Shown here: positions 27,475 to 35,582 of the stretch, piece by piece
Numbering within the stretch: the stretch's first letter is position 1
Layout: each line of letters opens with the position of its first letter
Assembly (NCBI RefSeq): GCF_041435355.1
Contig: NZ_CP108444.1
Coordinates: 248,001 to 312,000 of the forward strand
Origin: Streptomyces sp. NBC_01276
GTDB taxonomy: Bacteria > Actinomycetota > Actinomycetes > Streptomycetales > Streptomycetaceae
Length of the DNA stretch: 64,000 bases
Direction: 5' to 3'
Notes under the pieces: generated by a model
What the model was told of the DNA's origin: nothing
Databases searched by the model: none
The model's input: the letters and a program-made list of their open reading frames with translations, nothing else
Translations under genes and position numbers: made by a program

Positions 27475-28401
27475 TTAGAAGTACCCTTCGCGCTTGCGGT
27501 CTTCCATCGCGGCTTCGGAGAGCTTGTCGTCGGCGCGGGTGGCGCCCCGCTCGGTGAGGCGGGAGACGGCGATCTCGGCGATCACCGTGTCGAGGGTGGT
27601 GGCGTCGGAGTCGACGGCGCCGGTGCAGGACATGTCGCCGACGGTGCGGTAGCGCACGAGGCGCTTGTGGACCGGCTCGGTGTCCTTCGGCCCGCCCCAT
27701 TCGCCGGCCGTCAGCCACATGCCGTTGCGCTGGAAGACCTCGCGTTCGTGGGCGAAGTAGATCTGAGGGAGTTCGATGTCCTCGCGGGCGATGTACTGCC
27801 ACACGTCGAGCTCGGTCCAGTTGGAGAGCGGGAAGACGCGGACGTGCTCGCCGGGGGCGTGGCGGCCGTTGTAGAGCTGCCACAGTTCGGGGCGCTGGCG
27901 GCGGGGGTCCCACTGGGAGAACTCGTCGCGCAGGGAGAAGACGCGTTCCTTGGCGCGGGCCTTCTCCTCGTCGCGGCGGCCGCCGCCGAAGACCGCGTCG
28001 AACTTCAGCTGCTGGATCGCCTCGGTCAGCGGGACGGTCTGCAGCGGGTTGCGGACGCCGTCGGGGCGCTCGCGGAGCTTGCCGGCGTCGATGTACTCCT
28101 GGACGGAGGCCACGTGCAGGCGCAGTCCGTGCCGGGCGACGGCGCGGTCGCGGTAGGCCAGGACCTCGGGGAAGTTGTGGCCGGTGTCCACGTGCAGCAG
28201 CGTGAAGGGGACCGGCGCGGGCGCGAACGCCTTCAGCGCCAGGTGCAGCATGACGATGGAGTCCTTGCCGCCGGAGAACAGGATCACCGGCTTCTCGAAC
28301 TCGCCCGCCACCTCACGGAAGATGTGCACCGCCTCGGACTCCATCGAGTCCAGGTGGTGCAAGGTCCTGGCCGCCTTGTGCAGGGGAACGACGGTGGTCA
28401 C
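27475..28401 (-). CDS. cysD: Sulfate adenylyltransferase small subunit
   Basis: A 308-residue adenylyl-transferase subunit. P-loop-like S-G-G-K-D-S-I-V-M-L, H-V-D-T-G-H-N-F-P-E and G-G-G-R-R-D-E-E-K-A-R-A-K-E are the PAPS-reductase-fold motifs of CysD, and the C-terminus ends R-K-R-E-G-Y-F as in other CysD. GTG 28401 overlaps the CysC stop (GTGA). The open frame further upstream is not used. Confidence 0.95.
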   Translation of the reverse strand: MTTVVPLHKAARTLHHLDSMESEAVHIFREVAGEFEKPVILFSGGKDSIVMLHLALKAFAPAPVPFTLLHVDTGHNFPEVLAYRDRAVARHGLRLHVASVQEYIDAGKLRERPDGVRNPLQTVPLTEAIQQLKFDAVFGGGRRDEEKARAKERVFSLRDEFSQWDPRRQRPELWQLYNGRHAPGEHVRVFPLSNWTELDVWQYIAREDIELPQIYFAHEREVFQRNGMWLTAGEWGGPKDTEPVHKRLVRYRTVGDMSCTGAVDSDATTLDTVIAEIAVSRLTERGATRADDKLSEAAMEDRKREGYF

Positions 28402-28982
28402 ACGAGACCCCTCTGGTCGAGCAGCGCGAAGAGCTCCGCTGCGGATTGGTGGACGGTCTGGTGGTGCGACTCGATGCGCAGGTCCGGGGTTTGCGGTGCC
28501 TCGTACGGGTCGTCGACTCCGGTGAGACCGGAGATCTCGCCCGCGGCCTGCCTGGCGTACAGGCCCTTCACGTCCCGCTCGGAGCACACTTCGACCGGGG
28601 TGGCCACGTGGACCTCCAGGTACGTGGTGCCCGCGGCGGCGTGCCGCTCGCGGACGGCCTCGCGGCTGTCGGCGAACGGCGCGATCACCGGGACCAGGGC
28701 CTTGACCCCGTTGCTCGCCAGGAGCTCGGCGACGAAACCGATCCGCTGCACGTTGGTGTGCCGGTCCTCACGGCCGAAACCCAGGCCCGCGGAGAGGAAC
28801 TCGCGGATCTCGTCCCCGTCCAGGACCTCCACCCGGTGTCCCCCGGCACGCAGCCGCTCCGCCAGCGCGTAGGCGATGGTGGTCTTGCCCGCGCTGGGCA
28901 GACCGGTCAGCCACACCGTGGCTCCCTGGTCGCTCACGCTCATCCGCTTCTTCTCCGTAAGGTCTTCGCTGGTCGTCGTCAT
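28398..28982 (-). CDS. cysC: Adenylylsulfate kinase
   Basis: A 194-residue APS kinase (APS + ATP to PAPS). Walker A reads G-L-P-S-A-G-K-T-T, then D-G-D-E-I-R-E-F-L, F-V-A-E-L-L-A-S-N-G and the K-G-L-Y-A-R-Q lid. ATG 28982 overlaps the CysH stop (TGATG). A second in-frame ATG at 28943 has a better ribosome site (GGAGAAG) and would remove a poorly conserved 13-residue leader. Confidence 0.93.
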   Translation of the reverse strand: MTTTSEDLTEKKRMSVSDQGATVWLTGLPSAGKTTIAYALAERLRAGGHRVEVLDGDEIREFLSAGLGFGREDRHTNVQRIGFVAELLASNGVKALVPVIAPFADSREAVRERHAAAGTTYLEVHVATPVEVCSERDVKGLYARQAAGEISGLTGVDDPYEAPQTPDLRIESHHQTVHQSAAELFALLDQRGLV

Positions 28983-29665
28983 CAGCCGTGCAGTCCGCAC
29001 TCGGTCTTGCCGCGCCCGGCCCACCGGCCGGCCCGCGCGTCCTCGCCCTCCGCCACCCGGCGGGTGCAGGGGGCACAGCCCACCGAGGCGTAACCGTCCA
29101 TCAGCAGCGGGTTGGTGAGCACACCGTGCTCGGCGACGTACGCGTCCACGTCGTCCCGGCTCCAGCGGGCGATCGGGGAGACCTTCACCTTCCGCCGCTT
29201 CCCGTCCCAGCCCACCACCGGCGTGTTCGCCCGGGTCGGGGACTCGTCACGGCGCAGCCCCGTCGCCCACGCCTCGTATCCGGTCAGACCCTCTTCCAAC
29301 GGCCTGACCTTCCGCAGCGCGCAGCACAGGTCCGGATCGCGGTCGTGGAGCCTCGGCCCGTACTCCGCGTCCTGCTCGGCGACCGACTGACGCGGGGTGA
29401 GGGTGATGACGTTCACGTCCATCACCGCCTCCACCGCGTCACGGGTCCCGATGGTCTCCTCGAAGTGGTAACCGGTGTCCAGGAACACCACGTCCACGCC
29501 GGGAAAGGCACGCGAGGCGAGGTGCGCGACCACCGCGTCCTCCATCGACGAGGTCACGCAGAATTTCCTCCCGAAGGTCTCGGCGGCCCACCGCAGGATT
29601 TCCGGAGCCGGCGCATCCTCCAGGTCCCGGCCCGCCCGCTCGGCCAGCTTTTCGAGATCGGTCAT
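28982..29665 (-). CDS. cysH: APS/PAPS reductase
   Basis: A 227-residue thioredoxin-dependent reductase releasing sulfite. S-S-M-E-D-A and F-L-D-T-G-Y-H-F are the nucleotide site. Cys114-Cys115 with C197-x2-C200 would hold a 4Fe-4S cluster, the mark of APS-type enzymes, and the catalytic Cys223 sits in E-C-G-L-H-G. GAAGGAG precedes ATG 29665. It leads the cysH-C-D-N-ssuA-B-C operon, and weak GTCAG/ATCAG repeats 11 bp apart lie 80-95 bases upstream. Confidence 0.95.
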   Translation of the reverse strand: MTDLEKLAERAGRDLEDAPAPEILRWAAETFGRKFCVTSSMEDAVVAHLASRAFPGVDVVFLDTGYHFEETIGTRDAVEAVMDVNVITLTPRQSVAEQDAEYGPRLHDRDPDLCCALRKVRPLEEGLTGYEAWATGLRRDESPTRANTPVVGWDGKRRKVKVSPIARWSRDDVDAYVAEHGVLTNPLLMDGYASVGCAPCTRRVAEGEDARAGRWAGRGKTECGLHG

Positions 29666-29746
29666 CCGGCGGCTCCTTCACTGGGGAACGCAGCGCACGG
29701 GCAGGAATTCGCTCCGCCGAGATTAGCAATGCGGACACGTAAAGCA

Positions 29747-29762
29747 CTGACGGTTCGCTGAT
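29747..29762 (-). promoter_or_regulatory. Weak SARP-type repeat, cysH operon
   Basis: On the minus strand ATCAG then GTCAG at an 11-bp step (plus-strand CTGAT 29758-29762, CTGAC 29747-29751). Only two units, one degenerate. The 360-base gap between cysH and the SBP56-like gene holds this and the repeat set below; I recognise no RNA gene or riboswitch in it. Confidence 0.4.
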
Positions 29763-29843
29763 CGCGGGCATTTTCGACCCGAAGGAGCCCGCCTGGGCCT
29801 CTCACCTGGGATTTCAAGGATTTAAGGGGATTTGCGGAGCGCG

Positions 29844-29881
29844 GTCAGGGAGCGGTAAGGCCGTTATCAGCGGACCGCCAG
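29844..29881 (+). promoter_or_regulatory. Weak SARP-type repeats, SBP56-sir operon
   Basis: GTCAG 29844, GTAAG 29855, ATCAG 29866 and GCCAG 29877 are in exact 11-bp phase, but three of the four are one base off the pentamer. They lie 145 bases before the SBP56-like ATG. Confidence 0.4.
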
Positions 29882-30025
29882 CACCCCTGTGTCATCCTGG
29901 GCCGAAAATTGCGTCGAATCCCGTGCTGGCCGACGGGCCAGAATGTGCGGATCCAGCGAATAAAGCCACCCACTGGCCGGTTTATGCATTCTGGCCGACA
30001 TCCCCCGGAGAGGGCACGCGGAGAA

Positions 30026-31771
30026 ATGACCCTGCAAGGACTGCGCCGAGGAAGGCTGATACGCCGCCTCGCACTCTGTCTCTCGGCGGTGGGACTCACC
30101 GCCTCCATGCTCACCGGAGCGGAACCCGCCGCCGCCGGCACGCCGGTCACCTGGACGTCCACCTTCCAGGGCACCGACGGCGTCACCTACTCGGCGACCA
30201 ACCACCTGGTGCCGGCCTCGGGCGGCCCCGGCCGGCAGTGGATGCTCGTCTGGGCCGGACCTGCCAAGCAGCCCGCGCCCGACTTCCTGACCGTCATCGA
30301 CGCCACCCCGGGCTCCCCCACGTACGGCAAGGTCGCCAACACCGTCACCGTCGGCCCGAACAACGGCAACGAGCCGCACCACATGCAGTACGTGTGGCAC
30401 AAGGGCGACCGGATCTACGCCGGCGGCATCATGAGCGACACCACCTTCGTCTTCGACGCGAAGGCACTGCCCGCGCTGACCATCGCCGGGGTCAACTCCA
30501 CCGTCGACACCCCCTGCGGGACCCTGCCCGACGCCTACCAGGTGCTCAGCGACGGCACCGCGTACGGCACGTACATGGGCGGCCCGAACGTGACCGGCCC
30601 CTGCACCTACACGAACGGCCAGGTGCGGGTCGGCAACGGCGCCGCCGGCTCCCCCGGGGAGATCGTGCGGATCGGCCGGGACGGAAAGACCCTCGCCGAG
30701 ATCCCGGCGGCCACCGAGGCCGGCGAGGACCCGGCCCAGTGCGGCAACGTCCCGGCGCTGCCCGCCGCGACCTGCGCGAACCCCCACGGGGTCGCCGTGC
30801 GCGAGGACCTCAACCTGATGGTGGCGAGCGACTTCGCCGAGGCCCGCAACTTCATGACGCCCGACTCGGAGCTCAAGGAGAACCTGGCCCGCCAGACCGT
30901 CCGCGTCTTCGACATCACCGACCGGAACAACCCGGCGCTGCGCTCGGTGTCCAAGGTCGCCGACGGACCGCGCGGGGCCCAGGAGCCGCGTGCCTTCTTC
31001 CGCGAGTCCCGGGTGGTCATGGAGACCGCGCTGACCAACCGGCCCGGCCACAAGGGCGCGTTCGTCTCCTCCATGGCCGGCGGGGCCGTCTTCTACACCC
31101 CGGACATCACCGCGCCCGCACCGCAGTGGAAGGAGGTCTTCGACGACACGACCGCCTACCGCGGATTCCAGCGCGACACGGGCGTCACCGGCAGCGGGGA
31201 CAACGGCAGCTGGCTGGCCGTCAGCCCCGACGACCGGTTCCTCTTCCACACCGTGATGGGCCAGTCGGTGCCCTTCGGCAAGCCCCTCGACCAGACCACC
31301 GGCATGATCTACGTCCTCGACATCCAGAAGCTCCTCGCCGCCGGTGACGGGGCCACGTGCTCCGTCGACGAGCTGGCCGAGGCGAGCCGGGGCGGGCACG
31401 AGCGGGACTGCCCGGAGCTGGTCAGCACCGTGCCGATCCGCGACGTCAGCTCGGGCGGCCCCCACTGGGGCGCCATGGACAACTTCAGGCGGGGCGCGGA
31501 CGGCGTCTACCGCGAGACGCAGAACGTCAGCCGGATCGCGGTCGCCAACTACTTCGTCGCCGGGTCCTTCGGCGGCGGCGGCGACCACCGCGTGTGCATG
31601 TTCGACCTCGACCGGCGCGGCCAGGTCTCCCTGGACCGGTCCTTCCGCGACGAGAACACCGGCAAGCCCTGCGTGGGCTTCAACCGGACGTCCTGGCCGC
31701 ACGGCGACACCGGGGACGCCCAGCCGCACGGCGTCCTGTTCGTGGTCAGCGACAGCGTCGTACGACGGTGA
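30026..31771 (+). CDS. Secreted SBP56 / methanethiol oxidase-like beta-propeller
   Basis: A 581-residue exported protein: R-R-G-R-L-I-R-R n-region, hydrophobic core and A-A-A-G cleavage near residue 38. It resembles selenium-binding protein 56, whose members oxidise methanethiol to formaldehyde, H2S and H2O2. P-D-F-L-T-V-I-D-A-T-P-G-S-P-T-Y-G-K-V and E-P-H-H-M-Q-Y (His118-His119) parallel the family's P-D-Y-L-x-T-V-D and E-L-H-H. S-P-D-D-R-F-L-F, N-P-H-G-V (His254) and Q-P-H-G-V (His568) also fit. The family's H-T-x-H-x-L segment appears as P-D-A-Y-Q-V-L, and C-S-S-C is absent, so activity may differ. It sits in a sulfur operon with sulfite reductase, which supports a sulfur role. By-eye homology only. 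Confidence 0.65.
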   Translation: MTLQGLRRGRLIRRLALCLSAVGLTASMLTGAEPAAAGTPVTWTSTFQGTDGVTYSATNHLVPASGGPGRQWMLVWAGPAKQPAPDFLTVIDATPGSPTYGKVANTVTVGPNNGNEPHHMQYVWHKGDRIYAGGIMSDTTFVFDAKALPALTIAGVNSTVDTPCGTLPDAYQVLSDGTAYGTYMGGPNVTGPCTYTNGQVRVGNGAAGSPGEIVRIGRDGKTLAEIPAATEAGEDPAQCGNVPALPAATCANPHGVAVREDLNLMVASDFAEARNFMTPDSELKENLARQTVRVFDITDRNNPALRSVSKVADGPRGAQEPRAFFRESRVVMETALTNRPGHKGAFVSSMAGGAVFYTPDITAPAPQWKEVFDDTTAYRGFQRDTGVTGSGDNGSWLAVSPDDRFLFHTVMGQSVPFGKPLDQTTGMIYVLDIQKLLAAGDGATCSVDELAEASRGGHERDCPELVSTVPIRDVSSGGPHWGAMDNFRRGADGVYRETQNVSRIAVANYFVAGSFGGGGDHRVCMFDLDRRGQVSLDRSFRDENTGKPCVGFNRTSWPHGDTGDAQPHGVLFVVSDSVVRR

Positions 31772-32937
31772 GCGCTGTCCTCGCGGCGGCGGTCGTCCTG
31801 ACCGCCGCCCTGGCGCTCGGCCTGGCGCTGCTCCTGCGCACCCGGCTGCTGCGCCGCCGCACCACCGCCTCGGCGTACTTCGCCGCGGCGGTGGCGTGCG
31901 CGGTGGCGGCCGGGCTGTGGTTCCCCGCGGGATCCGGCGGCCCGGCGGAGCCGGTGGCCGGGGGACCGCTGCTGGGCTCGCTCGCGCTGGGTGCCCGGCA
32001 GGTCCCGGTGCTGGTGGTGCCGAACCGGCCCGGGTACAACCTGGTGGCCGTCGCCGCCGACGACGCCTCCGCCGGGACCGGCCGCGACCGGCTCACCCGG
32101 GGCGAGCGGCGGCCCGGTTCCACCCTGACCTGGGTGCCGGTCGAACTGCCCGCCGGGCCCGCGCGGGTGTGGGTCTCCGCCGGCGGGGTCCTCGCGCCGC
32201 TGGCGGTGGACACGGGCCGGGCGGGCGGCGGGGGCCCGCGCGCCGACGTGCGGGGCGCCGACGGTCCGGAGTGCGCGAGCGCCGCCGCCGGGGCCGTCGT
32301 CGGCGGCAGCCCCGCGCCGCTGGCCGGCTGCCCGGCGGACCGGCTCACGGAGGCGGACGCCGCCGCGCTGCGCGAGACCGTCGGCTTCCTCGCCGGGCGC
32401 GGGGCCCGCTCCCTGGCCCTCGCCGAGGACGACTCCCCGCGCGGCCGGGCCGCCGCCGCCGAGGTGCGCGCCGCGGCCGCCCGCGCGGGCGTCTCCGTAG
32501 GGCGGCCGGACTCGACCCGGCAGCCGCTGGTCGTCACCGCCGGCTGGGCGGGCGCGGACACCGCCGTGCACGACGTCGAGGCGGGCCGGACCACTTCCGA
32601 GGGCACCTACCTGGCGCCCTGGCTGTTCACCGCGCCGCTGCTCTCCCCCGGCGCGGGCCAGCTGATCCCCCTGCGGTACGCGCCGAACAGCCCGGCCGCC
32701 GTGGAGTACCTGACGGCGCTCGGCGTCCGCCTGCCGGGCGAGCCGCCCACCGCCTCCGGGTACGAGGCCTGGCGCCTGGCCCGCGGGACGTCGGGCCCGG
32801 CGCCCGCCCGGCTGTACGCCACCGCCGTGCTCTACGTGCCCGGCAGCGGCGGCTCCGGCGGCCACCACCACGAGGGCGCGACGAGCTGGCTGCCCAGCGG
32901 AATGATCGTCCCGGTGGCGTCCCTCGGCACGGCCTGA
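31768..32937 (+). CDS. Membrane-anchored protein with periplasmic-binding-like domain
   Basis: A 389-residue protein of unknown function. Two hydrophobic segments (about residues 3-25 and 33-50, split by R-T-R-L-L-R-R-R-T) anchor it. The outside part has Rossmann-like strands (A-R-S-L-A-L-A-E-D-D-S, then P-L-V-V-T-A-G-W-A-G-A-D-T-A) that resemble type 1 branched-chain-amino-acid binding proteins. It ends with a Gly-rich G-G-H-H-H-E-G loop, a possible metal site, and W-L-P-S-G-M-I-V-P-V. GTG 31768 overlaps the SBP56-like stop (GTGA), so the two are a functional pair. A role in metal delivery to the propeller is only a guess. Confidence 0.6.
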   Translation: MSAVLAAAVVLTAALALGLALLLRTRLLRRRTTASAYFAAAVACAVAAGLWFPAGSGGPAEPVAGGPLLGSLALGARQVPVLVVPNRPGYNLVAVAADDASAGTGRDRLTRGERRPGSTLTWVPVELPAGPARVWVSAGGVLAPLAVDTGRAGGGGPRADVRGADGPECASAAAGAVVGGSPAPLAGCPADRLTEADAAALRETVGFLAGRGARSLALAEDDSPRGRAAAAEVRAAAARAGVSVGRPDSTRQPLVVTAGWAGADTAVHDVEAGRTTSEGTYLAPWLFTAPLLSPGAGQLIPLRYAPNSPAAVEYLTALGVRLPGEPPTASGYEAWRLARGTSGPAPARLYATAVLYVPGSGGSGGHHHEGATSWLPSGMIVPVASLGTA

Positions 32938-32969
32938 CCCCTCCCCCCTCCCCGTAGGAGCACGGACTC

Positions 32970-34667
32970 ATGACGGAAACAGTCGCGCCGCCGGTCCGCA
33001 CCGCACGGACCGCACGGCCCGCCGCCAAACGCCCCGAAGGCCAGTGGGCGCTGGGCGAGCGGGAACCGCTCAACGCCAACGAGGAGTTCAAGCAGGCCGA
33101 GGACCCGCTGCTGGTGCGCGAACGCATCGAGCGGATCTACTCCCGCGAGGGCTTCGCCAGCATCGACCCCGACGACCTGCGCGGCCGGATGCGCTGGTGG
33201 GGGCTGTACACGCAGCGCAAACCCGGCATCGACGGCGGCAGGACCGGCTCCCTGGCCCCGGAGGAGCTGGAGGACGAGCACTTCATGATGCGGGTGCGCA
33301 GCGACGGCGGCACCCTCGACGCCGCCCAGCTGCGGGCGATCGCCGACGTCTCCGTGCGCTTCGCCCGCAACACCGCGGACGTCACCGACCGGCAGAACAT
33401 CCAGCTGCACTGGGTGCGGATCGAGGACGTACCCGCGATCTGGCGGCGGCTGGAGGAGGTCGGCCTGTCGACGACGGAGGCCTGCGGGGACTGCCCGCGC
33501 GTCATCGTCGGCAGTCCGGTGGCCGGGGTGGGCGCCGACGAGGTCCTCGACGCGACCCCGGCCGTACGGGAGATCGCCGCCCGGTACATCGGCGACCCTT
33601 CGCTGTCGAACCTGCCGCGCAAGTACAAGTCGGCGGTGTCCTGGCTGCCGGACATCCCGTACGAGATCAACGACCTGGCCTTCCTGGGCGCGGTCCACCC
33701 GGAGCACGGGCCGGGCTTCGGCATGTGGGTGGGCGGCGGCCTGTCGACGGTGCCGGTCCTGGCGCGGCACGTGGGCGTGTGGGTGCCCCTCGACGAGGTC
33801 CCCGACGTGTGGGTGGCGGTGGCGCGGCTGTTCCGCGACTACGGCTACCGGCGACTGCGCGGGCGGGCCCGGCTGAAGTTCCTGATCGCCGACTGGGGCG
33901 TGGAGAGGTTCCGCCGGGTCCTGGAGGAGGAGTACCTGGGCCGGCCCCTGCTCGACGGACCGGCCCCCTCGCTCCCCCCTGTCCCGATCGACCACATCGG
34001 CGTACACCCGCAGAACGACGGCCTGTCGTACGTGGGCGCGGCGCCGGTCGCCGGACGCCTCTCGGGTACGAGGCTGGCGGCGCTGGCCGACCTGGCGGAG
34101 GCCCACGGCAGCGGCCGGGTCCGGCTGACCCCGTACCAGAAGCTGCTGGTGCTGGACGTGGCCGACCCCGAGCCCCTGGTCGCGGAGCTGGCGGAGATCG
34201 GCCTCCAGGCCCGCCCCTCCCCGTGGCGGCGGAACACGATGGCCTGCACCGGGATCGAGTACTGCAAGCTGGCGATCGTGGAGACCAAGGAGCGGGCGGC
34301 GACCCTGGTCGCGGAGCTGGAGAAGCGCCTGGCGGGAGAGGACGTGGGCCTGACCGTCAACGTCAACGGCTGCCCCAACTCCTGCGCCCGTACGCAGGTC
34401 GCGGACATCGGTCTCAAGGGCCAGCTGGTCGCCGACGAGGACGGGCGGCAGGTGGAGGGCTTCCAGGTCCACCTGGGCGGCAGCCTGTCGCTGGCGGCGG
34501 ACCAGGAGGGCGGCTTCGGGAAGAAGCTCCGCGGCCTGAAGACGACGGCCGCGGACCTCCCGGACTACGTGGAACGCCTGACCCGCGCCTACCTGGCGGG
34601 CCGTACCGACGCCTCGGAGCCCTTCGCGACGTGGGCCGCCCGCTGCGAGGAATCCGCCCTGACGTAG
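32970..34667 (+). CDS. sir: Ferredoxin-dependent sulfite (nitrite) reductase
   Basis: A 565-residue siroheme/4Fe-4S enzyme reducing sulfite to sulfide. Two ferrodoxin-like half domains are followed by the cluster Cys residues in T-G-I-E-Y-C-K-L-A and N-G-C-P-N-S-C-A-R, and T-G-R-Q-N-I-Q-L-H-W in its variant T-D-R-Q-N-I-Q-L-H-W. Length and neighbourhood (cysH-C-D-N opposite) favour sulfite over nitrite. GTAGGAG precedes the ATG. Its TAG stop is made of the TA target duplication plus the first G of the insertion element. Confidence 0.93.
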   Translation: MTETVAPPVRTARTARPAAKRPEGQWALGEREPLNANEEFKQAEDPLLVRERIERIYSREGFASIDPDDLRGRMRWWGLYTQRKPGIDGGRTGSLAPEELEDEHFMMRVRSDGGTLDAAQLRAIADVSVRFARNTADVTDRQNIQLHWVRIEDVPAIWRRLEEVGLSTTEACGDCPRVIVGSPVAGVGADEVLDATPAVREIAARYIGDPSLSNLPRKYKSAVSWLPDIPYEINDLAFLGAVHPEHGPGFGMWVGGGLSTVPVLARHVGVWVPLDEVPDVWVAVARLFRDYGYRRLRGRARLKFLIADWGVERFRRVLEEEYLGRPLLDGPAPSLPPVPIDHIGVHPQNDGLSYVGAAPVAGRLSGTRLAALADLAEAHGSGRVRLTPYQKLLVLDVADPEPLVAELAEIGLQARPSPWRRNTMACTGIEYCKLAIVETKERAATLVAELEKRLAGEDVGLTVNVNGCPNSCARTQVADIGLKGQLVADEDGRQVEGFQVHLGGSLSLAADQEGGFGKKLRGLKTTAADLPDYVERLTRAYLAGRTDASEPFATWAARCEESALT

Positions 34668-34683
34668 GTCGTGTCTCTCAACT
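34667..34683 (+). repeat. Left terminal inverted repeat
   Basis: GGTCGTGTCTCTCAACT, matching the complement of the right end at 15 of 17 bases. The preceding TA (34665-34666) belongs to the sir stop codon. Confidence 0.8.
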
Positions 34684-34750
34684 CCGTAACCAGGTGATGA
34701 TCGCCGCCAGCACGGCTGCGGAGCGGTAGACGATCGCGAGTTTGATGCCC
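34678..34750 (-). pseudogene. IS5-family transposase, C-terminal fragment
   Basis: The minus strand reads G-I-K-L-A-I-V-Y-R-S-A-A-V-L-A-A-I-I-T-W-L-R-S-stop, the characteristic end of Streptomyces IS5 transposases (Y-R-S-A-A-V-L-A-x-I-x-x-W-L). The join with the IS110 fragment is near 34750. It is probably the tail of the same gene whose head is at 35170-35582. Confidence 0.75.
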
Positions 34751-34759
34751 CTATGGATG

Positions 34760-35169
34760 TCAGGCGGCGATCGCGGCGGGTCCTGTCTGGTCAGCCGGAG
34801 GGTTCGCTGGGACGAGAAGTCGGTAGATCTCTCGTGCGACGTAGCGTTTGAGGCAGCGGATGATCTCGCGGCGTGTCTTGCCCTCGGTCAGACGTCGTTG
34901 CAGGTAGTCGCGTGTGCGGTCGTCCCAGCGCAGACGGCTGAGGACGATCCGGTAGAGGGCGGCGTTCGCTTGGCGGTCGCCGCCGCGGTTCAGCCTGCGG
35001 CGCTGTGTCTTCCCGGAGGAAGCCTCGACCGGGCTGGTGCCGCATAAGGCTGCGAAGGACGCCTCGCTGACGAGTCGCTCGGGGTTGTCGCCGGCCGAGA
35101 GGAGCAGGGCAGCGGCGCTGTCCGGGCCGACGCCACGGACTTCCAGCAGGCCCGGCGTGCTGACTTCGA
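34760..35169 (-). pseudogene. IS110-family transposase, C-terminal fragment
   Basis: Open on the minus strand: L-L-E-V-R-G-V-G-P-D-S-A-A-A-L-L-L-S-A-G-D-N-P-E-R-L, then F-A-A-L-C-G-T-S-P-V-E-A-S-S-G and R-R-L-N-R-G-G-D-R-Q-A-N-A-A-L-Y, ending in TGA at 34760-34762. This is the Transposase_20 half of an IS110 (DEDD) enzyme; the RuvC-like N-terminal half is missing. It interrupts the IS5 gene. Confidence 0.85.
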
Positions 35170-35582
35170 CTGGCAGGGGTTTCGCTCTTGCTCCGGCAAG
35201 TGGCAGCGCTGGTGTCCTTCTCCGGCCGAGCAGTGTTCGTGGCGTGCTGGTGGGCCCGGTTGATTGTCGAGTCGACCGAGACTGTCCAGTCGATCCCGTT
35301 GATCGAGTCCGCCTGAGCGGTCACCTGGGCCAGAATCGTGTCCCAGGTGCCGTCGGCTGCCCACCTGCGATGGCGCTTCCACACCGTCTGCCAGAGACCG
35401 AATGCTTCGCGGGGCAGGTCTCTGCATGGGACGCCCGTGCGGTACCGGTAGATGATCCCTTCGATGATGCGACGGTGGTCGGCGAACGGACGCCCTGCCT
35501 TCCCCGCGCTGCGGGGAAGGCAGGGCGCCAGGCGTGCCCATTGCTCGTCGGTCAGCAGGCGCATGCGCCCGCTCGTAGTCAC
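35170..35582 (-). pseudogene. IS5-family transposase, N-terminal fragment
   Basis: The frame starts at GTG 35582 (or ATG 35564) and reads M-R-L-L-T-D-E-Q-W-A-R-L-A-P-C-L-P, G-R-P-F-A-D-H-R-R-I-I-E-G-I-I-Y and V-D-S-T-I-N-R-A-H-Q-H-A with the first catalytic Asp. It then runs into IS110 sequence near 35170-35190. The GTG overlaps the methyltransferase stop (GTGA), so it would be read from that gene's message. Confidence 0.85.

Noticed and set aside
29729..29761. Ten-codon frame (MRTRKALTVR) between cysH and the SBP56-like gene, considered as a leader peptide
   Set aside because: No ribosome site, no Cys or Met codon run and no hairpin after it; it is also 265 bases from the next start.
30026..34667. 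Riboswitch or T-box for the sulfur genes
   Set aside because: I read the 29666-30025 gap on both strands and found no SAM, cobalamin or T-box consensus elements.
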